Shown in pieces: positions 1-6,252 of a stretch of DNA of 8,622 nt (its first letter is position 1; the number at the start of each line of letters is the position of its first letter). The position numbers and the translations under genes are program-made. Source of the stretch: Candidatus Fermentibacterota bacterium (GTDB lineage Bacteria; Fermentibacterota; Fermentibacteria; Fermentibacterales; Fermentibacteraceae); assembly GCA_022703195.1 (NCBI GenBank), contig JAKLEF010000075.1:1-8622 (forward strand), read 5' to 3'. Below the pieces are notes generated by a model, which was given only the letters and a program-made list of their open reading frames with translations, did no database searches and was not told the DNA's origin.

Positions 1-1578
1 CAGCAGCTCGAGGGATGACGGCGCATCCGGCCCGCCGATACCATCGTGATTCCACAAAACAGAGACATCCTTCAGCACCGGGAAGTCTCCCTCATCTCCA
101 GGCACGAGGACGGCCCGGTACTGGAAATAATCCGTGTCGTCCTCGAGGATTCCGTAGAGGTATCCGGGAGCCCAGAGCGTGTCCGACCAGGCCCCCATGG
201 AACCGGGATCGACCGAGGACCGCACCTGGAAGCCCACTTTCGCAGACCCGGGAGCTTCCCACGACCAGAGGAGCAAATACCAGTTGAAGCAGTAACCGGT
301 GTCGAGAATGCTTGATGTGAGGCTCCCTGCGGGGGCGAGGCTCCACCAGCAGATGTCGTCCTCGTAGATGGAGCAGCCGGCGACGTCGAGCCAGCCGTCG
401 CCGTCGAAGTCGGCGTTCCCGACGCAGCCTGCCGAGGAGTAGCCTGTCATCTCCCTTAGTATGTGGGGCTCCCAGGAGGTTCCCTGGCCGTCCGCGTTCT
501 CGAGCCAGCAGAAGCAGCAGGAGGGCGACCAGGGCTCGGTGCCCGTCGAGATGTCGGGGTCGCCGTCCTGGTCGAGGTCGTCGACATCGAGATATGCCTC
601 GAACTCGAGGCCCAGGCCCTCGCCCACCTGTCTGCGCGTCCAGCTCGTGCCCGAGCCGTCGAGGTTCTCCCACCAGGTCATGCCGGTGCCGGAGAAGTCT
701 CGTGTGCCGATCACATCGCTGTCGCCGTCGCTGTCGAGATCGGCGGCATAGATCATCATCGCGCTCTCGAAGGAGGCGTCGATCGTCACCTTCAGCCAGG
801 AGGTGCCCAGGCCGTTCGTGTTCTCGAGCCAGATCATGTCGCCGTCGTACACGACTGCCGCGAGGATGTCGCAGTCGCCGTCACCGTCGACGTCGTCGCC
901 ATCCACGCACTGATAACCGTGAGAACCCGCCGGATAGCTGTGCTTCACCCAGCTGAGACCGGAGCCGTCCTGGTTCTCCCACCAGTCGATAACCCCGTCG
1001 TTGTAGGTGAAGTTGGCGCAGATCGCGTCGCAGTCTCCGTCGCCGTCGACATCCGCCGGGGATGGCGCGACGGATCTGGTCATGGTCTCGTCGATCAGAT
1101 GGAGTGTCCACGTAGTGCCGATACCGTCGTTCTCAATCCAGAGCACCTCGTGGTCCGTCGAGGCCAGAATGTCCTGGTCAGCATCATCATCCAGGTCGAC
1201 GACGGCGAACTCGATACCGCCGACTGCGGGGATCGGGTGCTCGATCCATTCGATGCCGCAGCAGTCGGCGTTCTCCCACCAGGATGTGCCGGTGTACCTC
1301 GATCCGACCAGATCCATGTCACCGTCGCCGTCGATGTCTGCGGGTTCGATCAGGCCGACGCCGTCAGACTCGTCCTCCACGAGGCGCTCGATTTCCGGAT
1401 CGACCAGGAGTCGGCCGGGGACGGAGTCCCACAGGACTCTGGCGCCCGAGAGGAATTCCTCGCCCCAGGCCGTGTACGGACCGGGGAATCCCGGCCCGCC
1501 CGACCAGTCGGTCTGGGATGCGATTTCAGCCAGGGCGGGAGCGGCCGCCAGAAGGAGGACAAATGGAACGATCCTCAT
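1..1578 (-). CDS. Exported seven-repeat FG-GAP/VCBS beta-propeller protein, 3' end outside the window
   Basis: I see 526 codons with no stop, so the gene continues past the left edge. The start is ATG at 1578, with GGGAG five bases upstream. An in-frame ATG five codons earlier lacks a good ribosome binding site. Residues 1-17 form a signal peptide (MRIV, hydrophobic core, ALA|E). Seven units follow, with acidic calcium-loop motifs (DIDGDGDMD and variants) starting near residues 81, 129, 177, 229, 280, 334 and 390. Most units also carry a WWEN or WLEN motif and a G-TSW motif. Seven repeats of about 50 residues fit a seven-bladed Ca-binding FG-GAP/VCBS propeller. Residues about 420-515 look like a beta-sandwich (QVRSS, YFQYRA). 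The final visible stretch, DAPSSLELL, resembles the linker before a FlgD-like or Por-type sorting tail, which would lie off-window; that is inference. It is probably secreted or surface bound; its ligand is unknown. It lies 58 bases downstream of the gene ending at 1637. Confidence 0.88.
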   Translation of the reverse strand, partial: MRIVPFVLLLAAAPALAEIASQTDWSGGPGFPGPYTAWGEEFLSGARVLWDSVPGRLLVDPEIERLVEDESDGVGLIEPADIDGDGDMDLVGSRYTGTSWWENADCCGIEWIEHPIPAVGGIEFAVVDLDDDADQDILASTDHEVLWIENDGIGTTWTLHLIDETMTRSVAPSPADVDGDGDCDAICANFTYNDGVIDWWENQDGSGLSWVKHSYPAGSHGYQCVDGDDVDGDGDCDILAAVVYDGDMIWLENTNGLGTSWLKVTIDASFESAMMIYAADLDSDGDSDVIGTRDFSGTGMTWWENLDGSGTSWTRRQVGEGLGLEFEAYLDVDDLDQDGDPDISTGTEPWSPSCCFCWLENADGQGTSWEPHILREMTGYSSAGCVGNADFDGDGWLDVAGCSIYEDDICWWSLAPAGSLTSSILDTGYCFNWYLLLWSWEAPGSAKVGFQVRSSVDPGSMGAWSDTLWAPGYLYGILEDDTDYFQYRAVLVPGDEGDFPVLKDVSVLWNHDGIGGPDAPSSLELL

Positions 1579-1621
1579 CGGGGCTCCCTTCATCTCACTG
1601 TGTTCAATTGGAATCAGGCTC

Positions 1622-1634
1622 CACCCGCCGGGTG
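1622..1634 (-). repeat. Small hairpin between two exported-protein genes
   Basis: CACCC-gcc-GGGTG is a 5-bp stem with a 3-base loop, just after the stop codon of the gene ending at 1637 and before the propeller gene. No T-tract follows, so I do not call it a terminator. It may only be a chance GC-rich inverted repeat. Confidence 0.25.
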
Positions 1635-1636
1635 CG

Positions 1637-2326
1637 TCAATCCGCCAGGAACTGGATCGTCCATGTGCCGGTGGCGGTTTCGCTCTCGTACGGGCACGTG
1701 ATCTCGAAGCTGCTGCCCTGGCCCAGGTCGGCGAGGGTCACGGGGAAGACGACCGCGCTGCTCGAGACGTAGTTGCCGCCGATGCTGGGATACACCCATT
1801 CGAGCTCGGGGCCGACGATCGAGAAGTTCTCGTTGAACTGCATGTATAGCGTCGGTACCAGAGGTGCGGCCTGCATGTCATCGCCCTTCCCGTCACCGCC
1901 CACGAGGGCTTCCGCCTGCGACACGAGCGTGAGGGTGGGCTCGAATCCTTCCGGTCCGGATGTGACCATCCCCTCCTCGGGCTCGTCCGACTCCCATGCC
2001 GGCTGGAGTTCGTAGGTCTCGATGACTCCCGTACCCGAAATCTGCATCTCGGGCAGCAGCCCCTCGCCCGAGCCGGCCGGCCCGTACTCGACCGAGAACA
2101 TCGCCGGCAGATCCGGCATGTACGACGGGCCGAAGGCGACCCGGGTGAATGCGCTAACGCTCCTGTAGGTCTCGATGCCTCCCTGGGAGTTGTAGGGATC
2201 GGGCTGATCGGTGTAGTCGAGGGTCACCGTTATGGTGTAGTAGGGCGAGGACAGCAGCACGCCGCCCGCCGATGCCGTGCCGGCAGCTGCGGCCAGCGCC
2301 AGTGCGATCGAGAAAAGGTTCCTCAT
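1637..2326 (-). CDS. Small exported protein of unknown function
   Basis: I do not recognise this 229-residue protein. ATG at 2326 is preceded by GGGAGGGAACG, a good ribosome binding site. The first 20 residues are a clear signal peptide (MRNLF, Ala-rich core, cleavage after ASA before GG). The mature part is acidic, rich in Ser, Gly, Thr and aromatics, has no transmembrane segment and only one cysteine near its C-terminus (EITCPYESE). It looks like an all-beta extracytoplasmic protein. There is no lipobox and no visible sorting tail; the protein ends TWTIQFLAD. It lies 89 bases after the gene at 2416-3384 and 58 bases before the propeller gene, all on the minus strand, so the three may share a transcript. 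A longer reading frame upstream of this ATG exists but runs through the upstream gene in another frame and lacks a ribosome binding site. Confidence 0.85.
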   Translation of the reverse strand: MRNLFSIALALAAAAGTASAGGVLLSSPYYTITVTLDYTDQPDPYNSQGGIETYRSVSAFTRVAFGPSYMPDLPAMFSVEYGPAGSGEGLLPEMQISGTGVIETYELQPAWESDEPEEGMVTSGPEGFEPTLTLVSQAEALVGGDGKGDDMQAAPLVPTLYMQFNENFSIVGPELEWVYPSIGGNYVSSSAVVFPVTLADLGQGSSFEITCPYESETATGTWTIQFLAD

Positions 2327-2415
2327 CGTTCCCTCCCCGTCCGGACGGTTCCCCGGGGGCACATGCCCCGCCGCCGGACTTCCCGTATTCCGGGCTCTCC
2401 CGGCATGACGCGGGA

Positions 2416-3384
2416 TCAGCCCGCGAAGACCGGGACGGCCGTGTCCGACCAGGTGTTGGAGATGAGGCCGAACAGGCTGATCTCCACCTCGGCGTCGCCA
2501 CCGCCTCTCGTCCATGTGTAGCCGTGCAGGTTCACGAGCAGCCTGACCTGCTGCCCCCTGACGGCTTCGAAGCCGAGCCGGTCCGACATGTGAAGGCTGT
2601 AGTAGTCCATCCCGTCGACCTCGTCGTCGTAGTGCCTGCGCGAACTGGCGTACGACAGCGGCAGGAAGCTGTAGGACAGCAATACCTCGTCCAGGAGGAG
2701 GCAGCTGTGGATCCCGGCGGAGGCCTCTGCGTCGACCCCGCAGATGCCGGGATCGCCCTGGGTGCTGCACGTGCCGGTATGGAGGAGGGCGAGGCCGGGA
2801 GAGAGGTGGTACCTGCCGTCGCCGGGGATCTCCCCTGTCCAGACGAGGTTCAGCCTGCCCTCGATCACGCCCTTGCCGTTCAGGTTGGACACCCTCGCCG
2901 TGCCGGCCCGGTCCTCCGCCCACCCTGCAACGCCGTAATCGGTCTCCTGGACGTCCGTCACGCCCCAGACGGGATCCGACACGCACTCGAGCTCGAGGTG
3001 GAAATCGCTCGCGCGAGGAGGGGGACACCCGTCCCATGGAGAGAGCCTCTCTGCAGTGAGCAGGGTGCGGTCGCCGAGCAGCCTTCCCCCGCCGAACGAG
3101 CCGGGACCGCCGGGAGGAAGAGGGACGTCTCCGTACTCTGCGAGCAGCCTGCCCGGGATCATCGTCTTCCTGATCTCGCGGTATTCCTTCCTCATCCGGG
3201 CCACGGCCGACCGGATGTCCCCGATCTCCTTTTTCGAACCGGCCTTCTGGTGTCCCTCGTCGGCCTCGCGCGCCAGGTCCTCGAGCCTGGCCTTCCGGTC
3301 CGGGGGATATCCCTGCTCCAGCGTGGTCATCGAACCGAGCCTGCGCATGAATTCAGCCGACATGCCCATCTTCCGCCTCGCCAT
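2416..3384 (-). CDS. Unrecognised 322-residue protein, helical N-terminus and beta-rich C-terminus, no signal peptide
   Basis: I cannot name this gene. ATG at 3384 follows GGAGGGGAGCG, a strong ribosome binding site, and the reading frame is open for 322 codons. There is no signal peptide or transmembrane segment. Residues 1-16 are basic (MARRKMGMS). Residues about 28-75 are charged and probably helical or coiled coil (RKARLEDLAREADE, then ARMRKEYREIRK). A Gly/Pro-rich linker sits near 88-102 (LPPGGPGSFGGG). From about residue 125 the sequence looks beta-rich (DFHLELECVSD, GRLNLVWTGEIPGDG, EVEISLFGLISNTW). Four cysteines lie between residues 120 and 240. It is the first gene of the leftmost minus-strand group and has a leader of about 158 bases if the proposed promoter is used. 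A cytoplasmic or unconventionally exported role is possible; nothing visible decides it. Confidence 0.8.
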   Translation of the reverse strand: MARRKMGMSAEFMRRLGSMTTLEQGYPPDRKARLEDLAREADEGHQKAGSKKEIGDIRSAVARMRKEYREIRKTMIPGRLLAEYGDVPLPPGGPGSFGGGRLLGDRTLLTAERLSPWDGCPPPRASDFHLELECVSDPVWGVTDVQETDYGVAGWAEDRAGTARVSNLNGKGVIEGRLNLVWTGEIPGDGRYHLSPGLALLHTGTCSTQGDPGICGVDAEASAGIHSCLLLDEVLLSYSFLPLSYASSRRHYDDEVDGMDYYSLHMSDRLGFEAVRGQQVRLLVNLHGYTWTRGGGDAEVEISLFGLISNTWSDTAVPVFAG

Positions 3385-3427
3385 CGCTCCCCTCCGATCC
3401 CACAGCCATCCTGCGTGCCGGCAGACC

Positions 3428-3443
3428 CCCTGGCCTGCCAGGG
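3428..3443 (-). repeat. Stable hairpin in the leader of the unknown gene
   Basis: On the minus strand CCCTGGCAGGCCAGGG folds as a 6-bp CCCTGG/CCAGGG stem with a 4-base loop. It sits 43-60 bases before the start codon at 3384, between the candidate promoter and the ribosome binding site. It lacks a T-tract. It could affect messenger stability or be incidental. Confidence 0.35.
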
Positions 3444-3549
3444 CCGCGAATCAGCGCTTAGACTGCGATGTCAGACGGAAGTCCGGTGAGGCTGGGAGTA
3501 CAGGGCTGTCCGCCTGCACCCATTTCCCTTTCGAGCAAGGTCTTGTATA

Positions 3550-3578
3550 AGCATCGGGTATCGACGGGCCGGAGTCAA
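3550..3578 (-). promoter_or_regulatory. Candidate promoter for the gene starting at 3384
   Basis: Reading the minus strand, TTGACT (3573-3578) matches a sigma-70 -35 box at five of six bases. A 17-base spacer leads to GATGCT (3550-3555), which keeps the two most conserved -10 positions (A2 and T6). An alternative -10, TTATAC, lies a few bases further on but with too long a spacer. The prediction rests on sequence match and position only. Confidence 0.35.
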
Positions 3579-3583
3579 CGGTC

Positions 3584-3598
3584 GTTCAGCGCCTGAAC
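3584..3598 (-). repeat. Inverted repeat downstream of the channel gene
   Basis: GTTCAG and CTGAAC are perfect 6-base arms separated by 3 bases. The repeat lies 14 bases after the channel gene stop and just upstream of the TTGACT box. It could be a weak hairpin terminator for the channel gene (no T-tract) or a protein-binding site at the next promoter. Confidence 0.35.
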
Positions 3599-3612
3599 AG
3601 GTCGGAACTCCA

Positions 3613-4509
3613 CTACCCGGGTCCGTTCCCCCGTTCCTCCTCCCGGATCTCCACGAGGTCGCGGGAACCGTTTTTCTCATGAAGTTCGACCATCCTGCCG
3701 CAGCATGGACAGACCAGGTGACCGCCGCCGCTGTCCGCGGCGAGCTTCCTGCGCCGGGCCCGCAGGACGTCGTCGAAGCCCGACGCCAGGATACCTGCAG
3801 GGAGGGCGAACAGGCCGATGCCGAGCAGCGCGACGACCGATCCGAGCAGCTTGCCGATCACGGTCACCGGGTAGACTCCCGCCGGGTCGGCCGAGGTGAT
3901 GGTCGCCACGCTCCAGAGGACGGCCTCGGGTATGCTGCCGTACTTGTCGGGCTGCGCGCTGTTCTCGACGAAGTACATCACCCCGGAGGAGAGGATGATC
4001 ATTATCAGGACGATGAAGAACGTGACCCCGATCTCGCCCTTCCTCTGCCTGAACACGTCGCGGAGCAGGGACAGCGAGTCCGAGTACCTGTTTGCCTTGA
4101 ACAGCATCAGAAGCCGCACGAGCCTCACCGCCCGCAGGAACCTCAGATCCAGCCCCGTTACAAGCGGGATGTAGAAGGGCAGGATCGCGACCAGGTCGAT
4201 GACGGCCATGGGGCTCGCCATGTACCTGAGCCTGCCTCGTATCGGATCGTGCTCCCCTGTCTTCAGGTCGGAGGTCCAGAGTCTGAGGACGTATTCGATC
4301 GTGAAGACGATCACCGAGAAGACTTCGAACCAGTGGAGGTACGTCCCGATCGCAGCGTCGATCGACCGGACGGTGGACAGGATCACGCCCAGGATGTTGA
4401 GGCTGATGAGCGAGATGACCACTATGTCGAAGGCGCGGCTGGCCGTGTCGCCGTGGTGTGCGACCTCGATTATCTCGAACATCCTGCGCTTCAGCCTGCC
4501 GAGGCTCAT
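3613..4509 (-). CDS. Voltage-gated potassium-channel-family protein with a non-canonical selectivity filter
   Basis: This 298-residue protein has the full six-helix voltage-gated channel layout. Counting from ATG 4509: S1 about 25-47, S2 about 58-77 (ending EYVLRLW), S3 about 97-117 with Asp105, S4 with arginines 123, 126, 129 and 132 every third residue (RFLRAVRLVR), S5 about 160-181, pore helix about 193-205, S6 about 216-244. The Kv hallmark T-x-T-TVGYGD-x-YPVT is present except at its core: TIT-SADPAG-VYPVT. The YPVT flank and S6 are well kept (LLGIGLFALPAGILASGF). So the fold is clear, but K+ selectivity cannot be assumed. The basic tail (RARRRK) is followed by VCPCCGRMVELH, a possible metal-binding knuckle. 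ATG 4509 has AGGGGGG eight bases upstream; GTG 4518 directly abuts that site and is unlikely. It is probably transcribed alone. Confidence 0.93.
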   Translation of the reverse strand: MSLGRLKRRMFEIIEVAHHGDTASRAFDIVVISLISLNILGVILSTVRSIDAAIGTYLHWFEVFSVIVFTIEYVLRLWTSDLKTGEHDPIRGRLRYMASPMAVIDLVAILPFYIPLVTGLDLRFLRAVRLVRLLMLFKANRYSDSLSLLRDVFRQRKGEIGVTFFIVLIMIILSSGVMYFVENSAQPDKYGSIPEAVLWSVATITSADPAGVYPVTVIGKLLGSVVALLGIGLFALPAGILASGFDDVLRARRRKLAADSGGGHLVCPCCGRMVELHEKNGSRDLVEIREEERGNGPG

Positions 4510-4517
4510 GGTCGCCA

Positions 4518-4524
4518 CCCCCCT
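4518..4524 (-). promoter_or_regulatory. Ribosome binding site that decides the channel start
   Basis: On the minus strand AGGGGGG lies 8 bases before ATG 4509. The upstream in-frame GTG at 4516-4518 begins on the last G of this run, leaving no spacer, so ATG 4509 is preferred. Confidence 0.55.
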
Positions 4525-4538
4525 GAATCCGCTCTGTA

Positions 4539-4567
4539 AAGCTCACGCCGGAGGGACAGAAGGTCAA
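4539..4567 (-). promoter_or_regulatory. Candidate promoter of the channel gene
   Basis: On the minus strand TTGACC (4562-4567) is followed after 17 bases by GAGCTT (4539-4544), which keeps A2 and T6 of a -10 box. TTTACA slightly further downstream is an alternative -10 with a 21-base spacer. Transcription would begin about 20-25 bases before the ATG. A promoter in this 135-base gap argues that the channel is not simply the last gene of the upstream cluster. Confidence 0.35.
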
Positions 4568-4602
4568 TACGCCCGATTGCTCCTGGCCTGTCCTGATTTC
4601 GG

Positions 4603-4624
4603 ATCGAAGGCCCGGGGTTTCGAT
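4603..4624 (-). terminator. Weak candidate terminator hairpin after the DUF3298 gene
   Basis: ATCGAA and TTCGAT are 6-bp arms around a 10-base GC-rich loop, 20-42 bases past the stop of the gene ending at 4645. No T-tract follows on the minus strand, so intrinsic termination is doubtful. Its location between two likely transcription units is the main support. Confidence 0.3.
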
Positions 4625-4644
4625 GGACGGGCGGGAGCGACGGC

Positions 4645-5727
4645 TCAGCGCTCCGGGGGCCTGAGCAGCTCGATCGGGATGTAGACGTACTGCGGGCCGG
4701 CCACGTATGGAGCGACCCTGTAGTCGGGGAAGCAGATGCCGAAGCCCGCCAGCGCCCCGGTCGAGTCGGGGACGGGCATCAGGTCGCCGTAGTTGCTCCA
4801 CGAAGGCCCCGCCCCGCGCATGATCCAATCCATGTCCGAGAATTCGCCGAGGGACTCCGCCAGTCTGTCCACGACCAGCGCCGAGAGTGCGACGAGTTCG
4901 GCAGAATCGGCAAGGAGGTCCTCCGCGCCGATCATGACCCAGGGAAGAGAGCCGATCGATTCCTCGTCGTACTCGAAGAGCCAGAAGTCGCTGTCGCCGT
5001 TCCCGTGCACCCCTCCGGTGTAGTCCCACCAGTCGCACGCGACGGCGAGCATCCCTTCGGGTACCTGCGGGAGGCTCATGCTGATATCGAGCGACCAGTC
5101 CATGAAGCCGGGGTCGCAGCCGCTTTCCGCGAAGCTGGACTCTGCTGATGAAATGAACCAGTCGATCTTCGGCCACACGATCCCTGAAACCAGCCTTCTC
5201 AGGAATGAATGATCCGCCTGGATTTCAGGCAGGTAGAGAGTGTACTCCCAGCCCGGGCCCGAATTCTCGACAAGGCATTCGGGCATCATCTCCTGCGGAT
5301 CACTTCTCCGTTCCCAGGTGACGGGGGGGTACAGGTCGTACGGGGTATCGAATCCGTCGACAACTGTCCCGTCGTCGTTCCAATAGACCTCATGCCATCC
5401 GGAGGGAGTCAGATCGTAGCACCAGACATCACCGGCGGAATCGGAGTAGATCCAGGCGCGGCCCGTGCCGTCCCACGCCCTGTAGAGTCCTCTGGTCCAA
5501 CTGAAGTCCGGCCCGAGGGCCGACATCTCGATCCGACCGCTCGTGTCGGTGATCCGTATGGCCCAGATCGTCACCCCTTCCGAGTCGAGTGTCGTATCAG
5601 GAGAGAGAAGATACTGCCCGTCCGGAGACGGCAGGGGCGGGAGCGGCGGCATGCCGTCCCTCACGGAGGCCAGGCATGCGGGGGCGGTCAGGATCGATGC
5701 CCAGATGGCGGCTTTCAGGCCGGTCAT
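4645..5727 (-). CDS. Exported DUF3298 (RsiV-like) protein with an N-terminal domain shared with its neighbour
   Basis: The protein has 360 residues. Residues 1-20 are a signal sequence (MTGLKAAIWA, then TAPACLA). Cys18 could be a weak lipobox cysteine, but proline at -2 makes ordinary signal peptidase cleavage as likely. Residues about 31-118 match the neighbouring lipoprotein (SPDG, D-S-G-x-T-x-W, WDGTGRAWIYSDSAGDVWCY). Residues about 160-355 show a DUF4163/DUF3298 pattern: LPEIQADHSFLRRLVSGIV, GGVHGNGD at 238-245, and the C-terminal CFPDYRVAPYVAGPQYVYIP. This family includes the extracytoplasmic part of the anti-sigma factor RsiV and many secreted proteins. No membrane anchor or cytoplasmic anti-sigma region is present, so an RsiV role is unlikely. 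ATG 5727 lies 5 bases past the upstream stop; GTG 5736 (overlapping that stop as GTGA) and GTG 5730 are alternatives. Coupling with the upstream gene is likely. Confidence 0.87.
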   Translation of the reverse strand: MTGLKAAIWASILTAPACLASVRDGMPPLPPLPSPDGQYLLSPDTTLDSEGVTIWAIRITDTSGRIEMSALGPDFSWTRGLYRAWDGTGRAWIYSDSAGDVWCYDLTPSGWHEVYWNDDGTVVDGFDTPYDLYPPVTWERRSDPQEMMPECLVENSGPGWEYTLYLPEIQADHSFLRRLVSGIVWPKIDWFISSAESSFAESGCDPGFMDWSLDISMSLPQVPEGMLAVACDWWDYTGGVHGNGDSDFWLFEYDEESIGSLPWVMIGAEDLLADSAELVALSALVVDRLAESLGEFSDMDWIMRGAGPSWSNYGDLMPVPDSTGALAGFGICFPDYRVAPYVAGPQYVYIPIELLRPPER

Positions 5728-5732
5728 CACTG

Positions 5733-6194
5733 TCACTGCCCCGTTTCGTCGAGGTAGCCGGGGAGGAGGCCATCCGGCGGATCCGGCATCCCTTCCGAAG
5801 AGGGGTGGCCGGCAGGGCCGTAGATGACGTGTTCCCAGGAGCCCGACTCGTCCGTGTAGAAGTGCACGGTGCCGTCGTCGCTGTTGTAGAGCCAGACCCG
5901 CCCGTCCGCGTCCCAGATCCAGTACACGTTCAGGTTGCCGACGAAATCCGACTCGGTGTCGACGTACACCACGGCACCGGAGGAGTCGGCGATCGTAACC
6001 CTCCAGTAGGTGTTCCCCGTCGAATCCGCCACGTGCGGCACAGTGAGCACGAAGCCGCTGCCGGGCGAGAGCAGGGGCTGGATCTTGTTGGCCGGCATAT
6101 AGTACCTGGCACACTCGTGATCCCTGCACCCGGCCGCCAGGGCTGTCGCGAGGGCGAGGGAGAGGGCGCCGAACGCAAGGGAGAACCTCTTCAC
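5733..6194 (-). CDS. Small exported putative lipoprotein sharing a domain with the DUF3298 protein
   Basis: The protein has about 153 residues. The N-terminus (VKRFSLAFGALSL) and LAAGC at 19-23 look like a lipoprotein signal, with Cys23 as the modified residue, although alanine at -3 departs from the strict lipobox. The mature part is one domain (about 36-120) rich in Trp, Tyr and Asp, with WRVTIADSSG and WIWDADGRVWLYNSDDGTV. It aligns over about 88 residues with the N-terminal half of the next gene product, with clearly conserved W, D, G, R and Y positions. The C-terminal tail is Pro/Gly-rich and acidic. I do not know a function. GGGAGG lies six bases before GTG 6194, whereas it touches ATG 6200, so I prefer GTG; a start at 6200 would add two residues. 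It follows the upstream gene by 58 bases and runs into the next gene with coupled stop and start codons. Confidence 0.85.
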   Translation of the reverse strand: MKRFSLAFGALSLALATALAAGCRDHECARYYMPANKIQPLLSPGSGFVLTVPHVADSTGNTYWRVTIADSSGAVVYVDTESDFVGNLNVYWIWDADGRVWLYNSDDGTVHFYTDESGSWEHVIYGPAGHPSSEGMPDPPDGLLPGYLDETGQ

Positions 6195-6200
6195 ATGCAT

Positions 6201-6206
6201 CCTCCC
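6201..6206 (-). promoter_or_regulatory. Ribosome binding site that favours a GTG start
   Basis: GGGAGG on the minus strand directly abuts ATG (6198-6200) with no spacer, but is 6 bases from the in-frame GTG (6192-6194). Spacing therefore favours GTG as the real start of the lipoprotein gene. Confidence 0.5.
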
Positions 6207-6252
6207 GGCCGCTGTCCGCCATTCCCGCTCTTGCACAGGGACGCGTTCTCTG

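Noticed and set aside
463..1701. A 412-codon plus-strand reading frame antisense to the propeller gene.
   Set aside because: It is a mirror of repeated GAC and GGC codons in the acidic repeats. It lacks a ribosome binding site and domain logic, whereas the minus strand has a signal peptide and seven regular repeats.
3477..3514. Plus-strand sequence GGAAGTCCGGTGAGG... resembling part of a cobalamin riboswitch or RNase P core.
   Set aside because: The B12 box and the other conserved segments are absent, the RNase P-like match is limited to a few bases, and no plus-strand gene follows until 7217.
3679..4539. A long plus-strand reading frame opposite the channel gene.
   Set aside because: Its product is low-complexity, rich in Arg, Asp, His and Glu, as expected from antisense of a GC-rich gene. 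The minus strand encodes an unmistakable six-helix channel.
3677..5176. A 499-codon minus-strand reading frame spanning the channel gene and part of the DUF3298 gene.
   Set aside because: It is out of frame with both well-supported proteins and crosses their intergenic gap; its composition is that of a shadow frame.
4645..5727. Interpretation of the DUF3298 protein as an RsiV-type anti-sigma factor.
   Set aside because: There is no cytoplasmic anti-sigma segment, no transmembrane anchor after it, and no sigma factor gene beside it. Only the extracytoplasmic domain family is shared.
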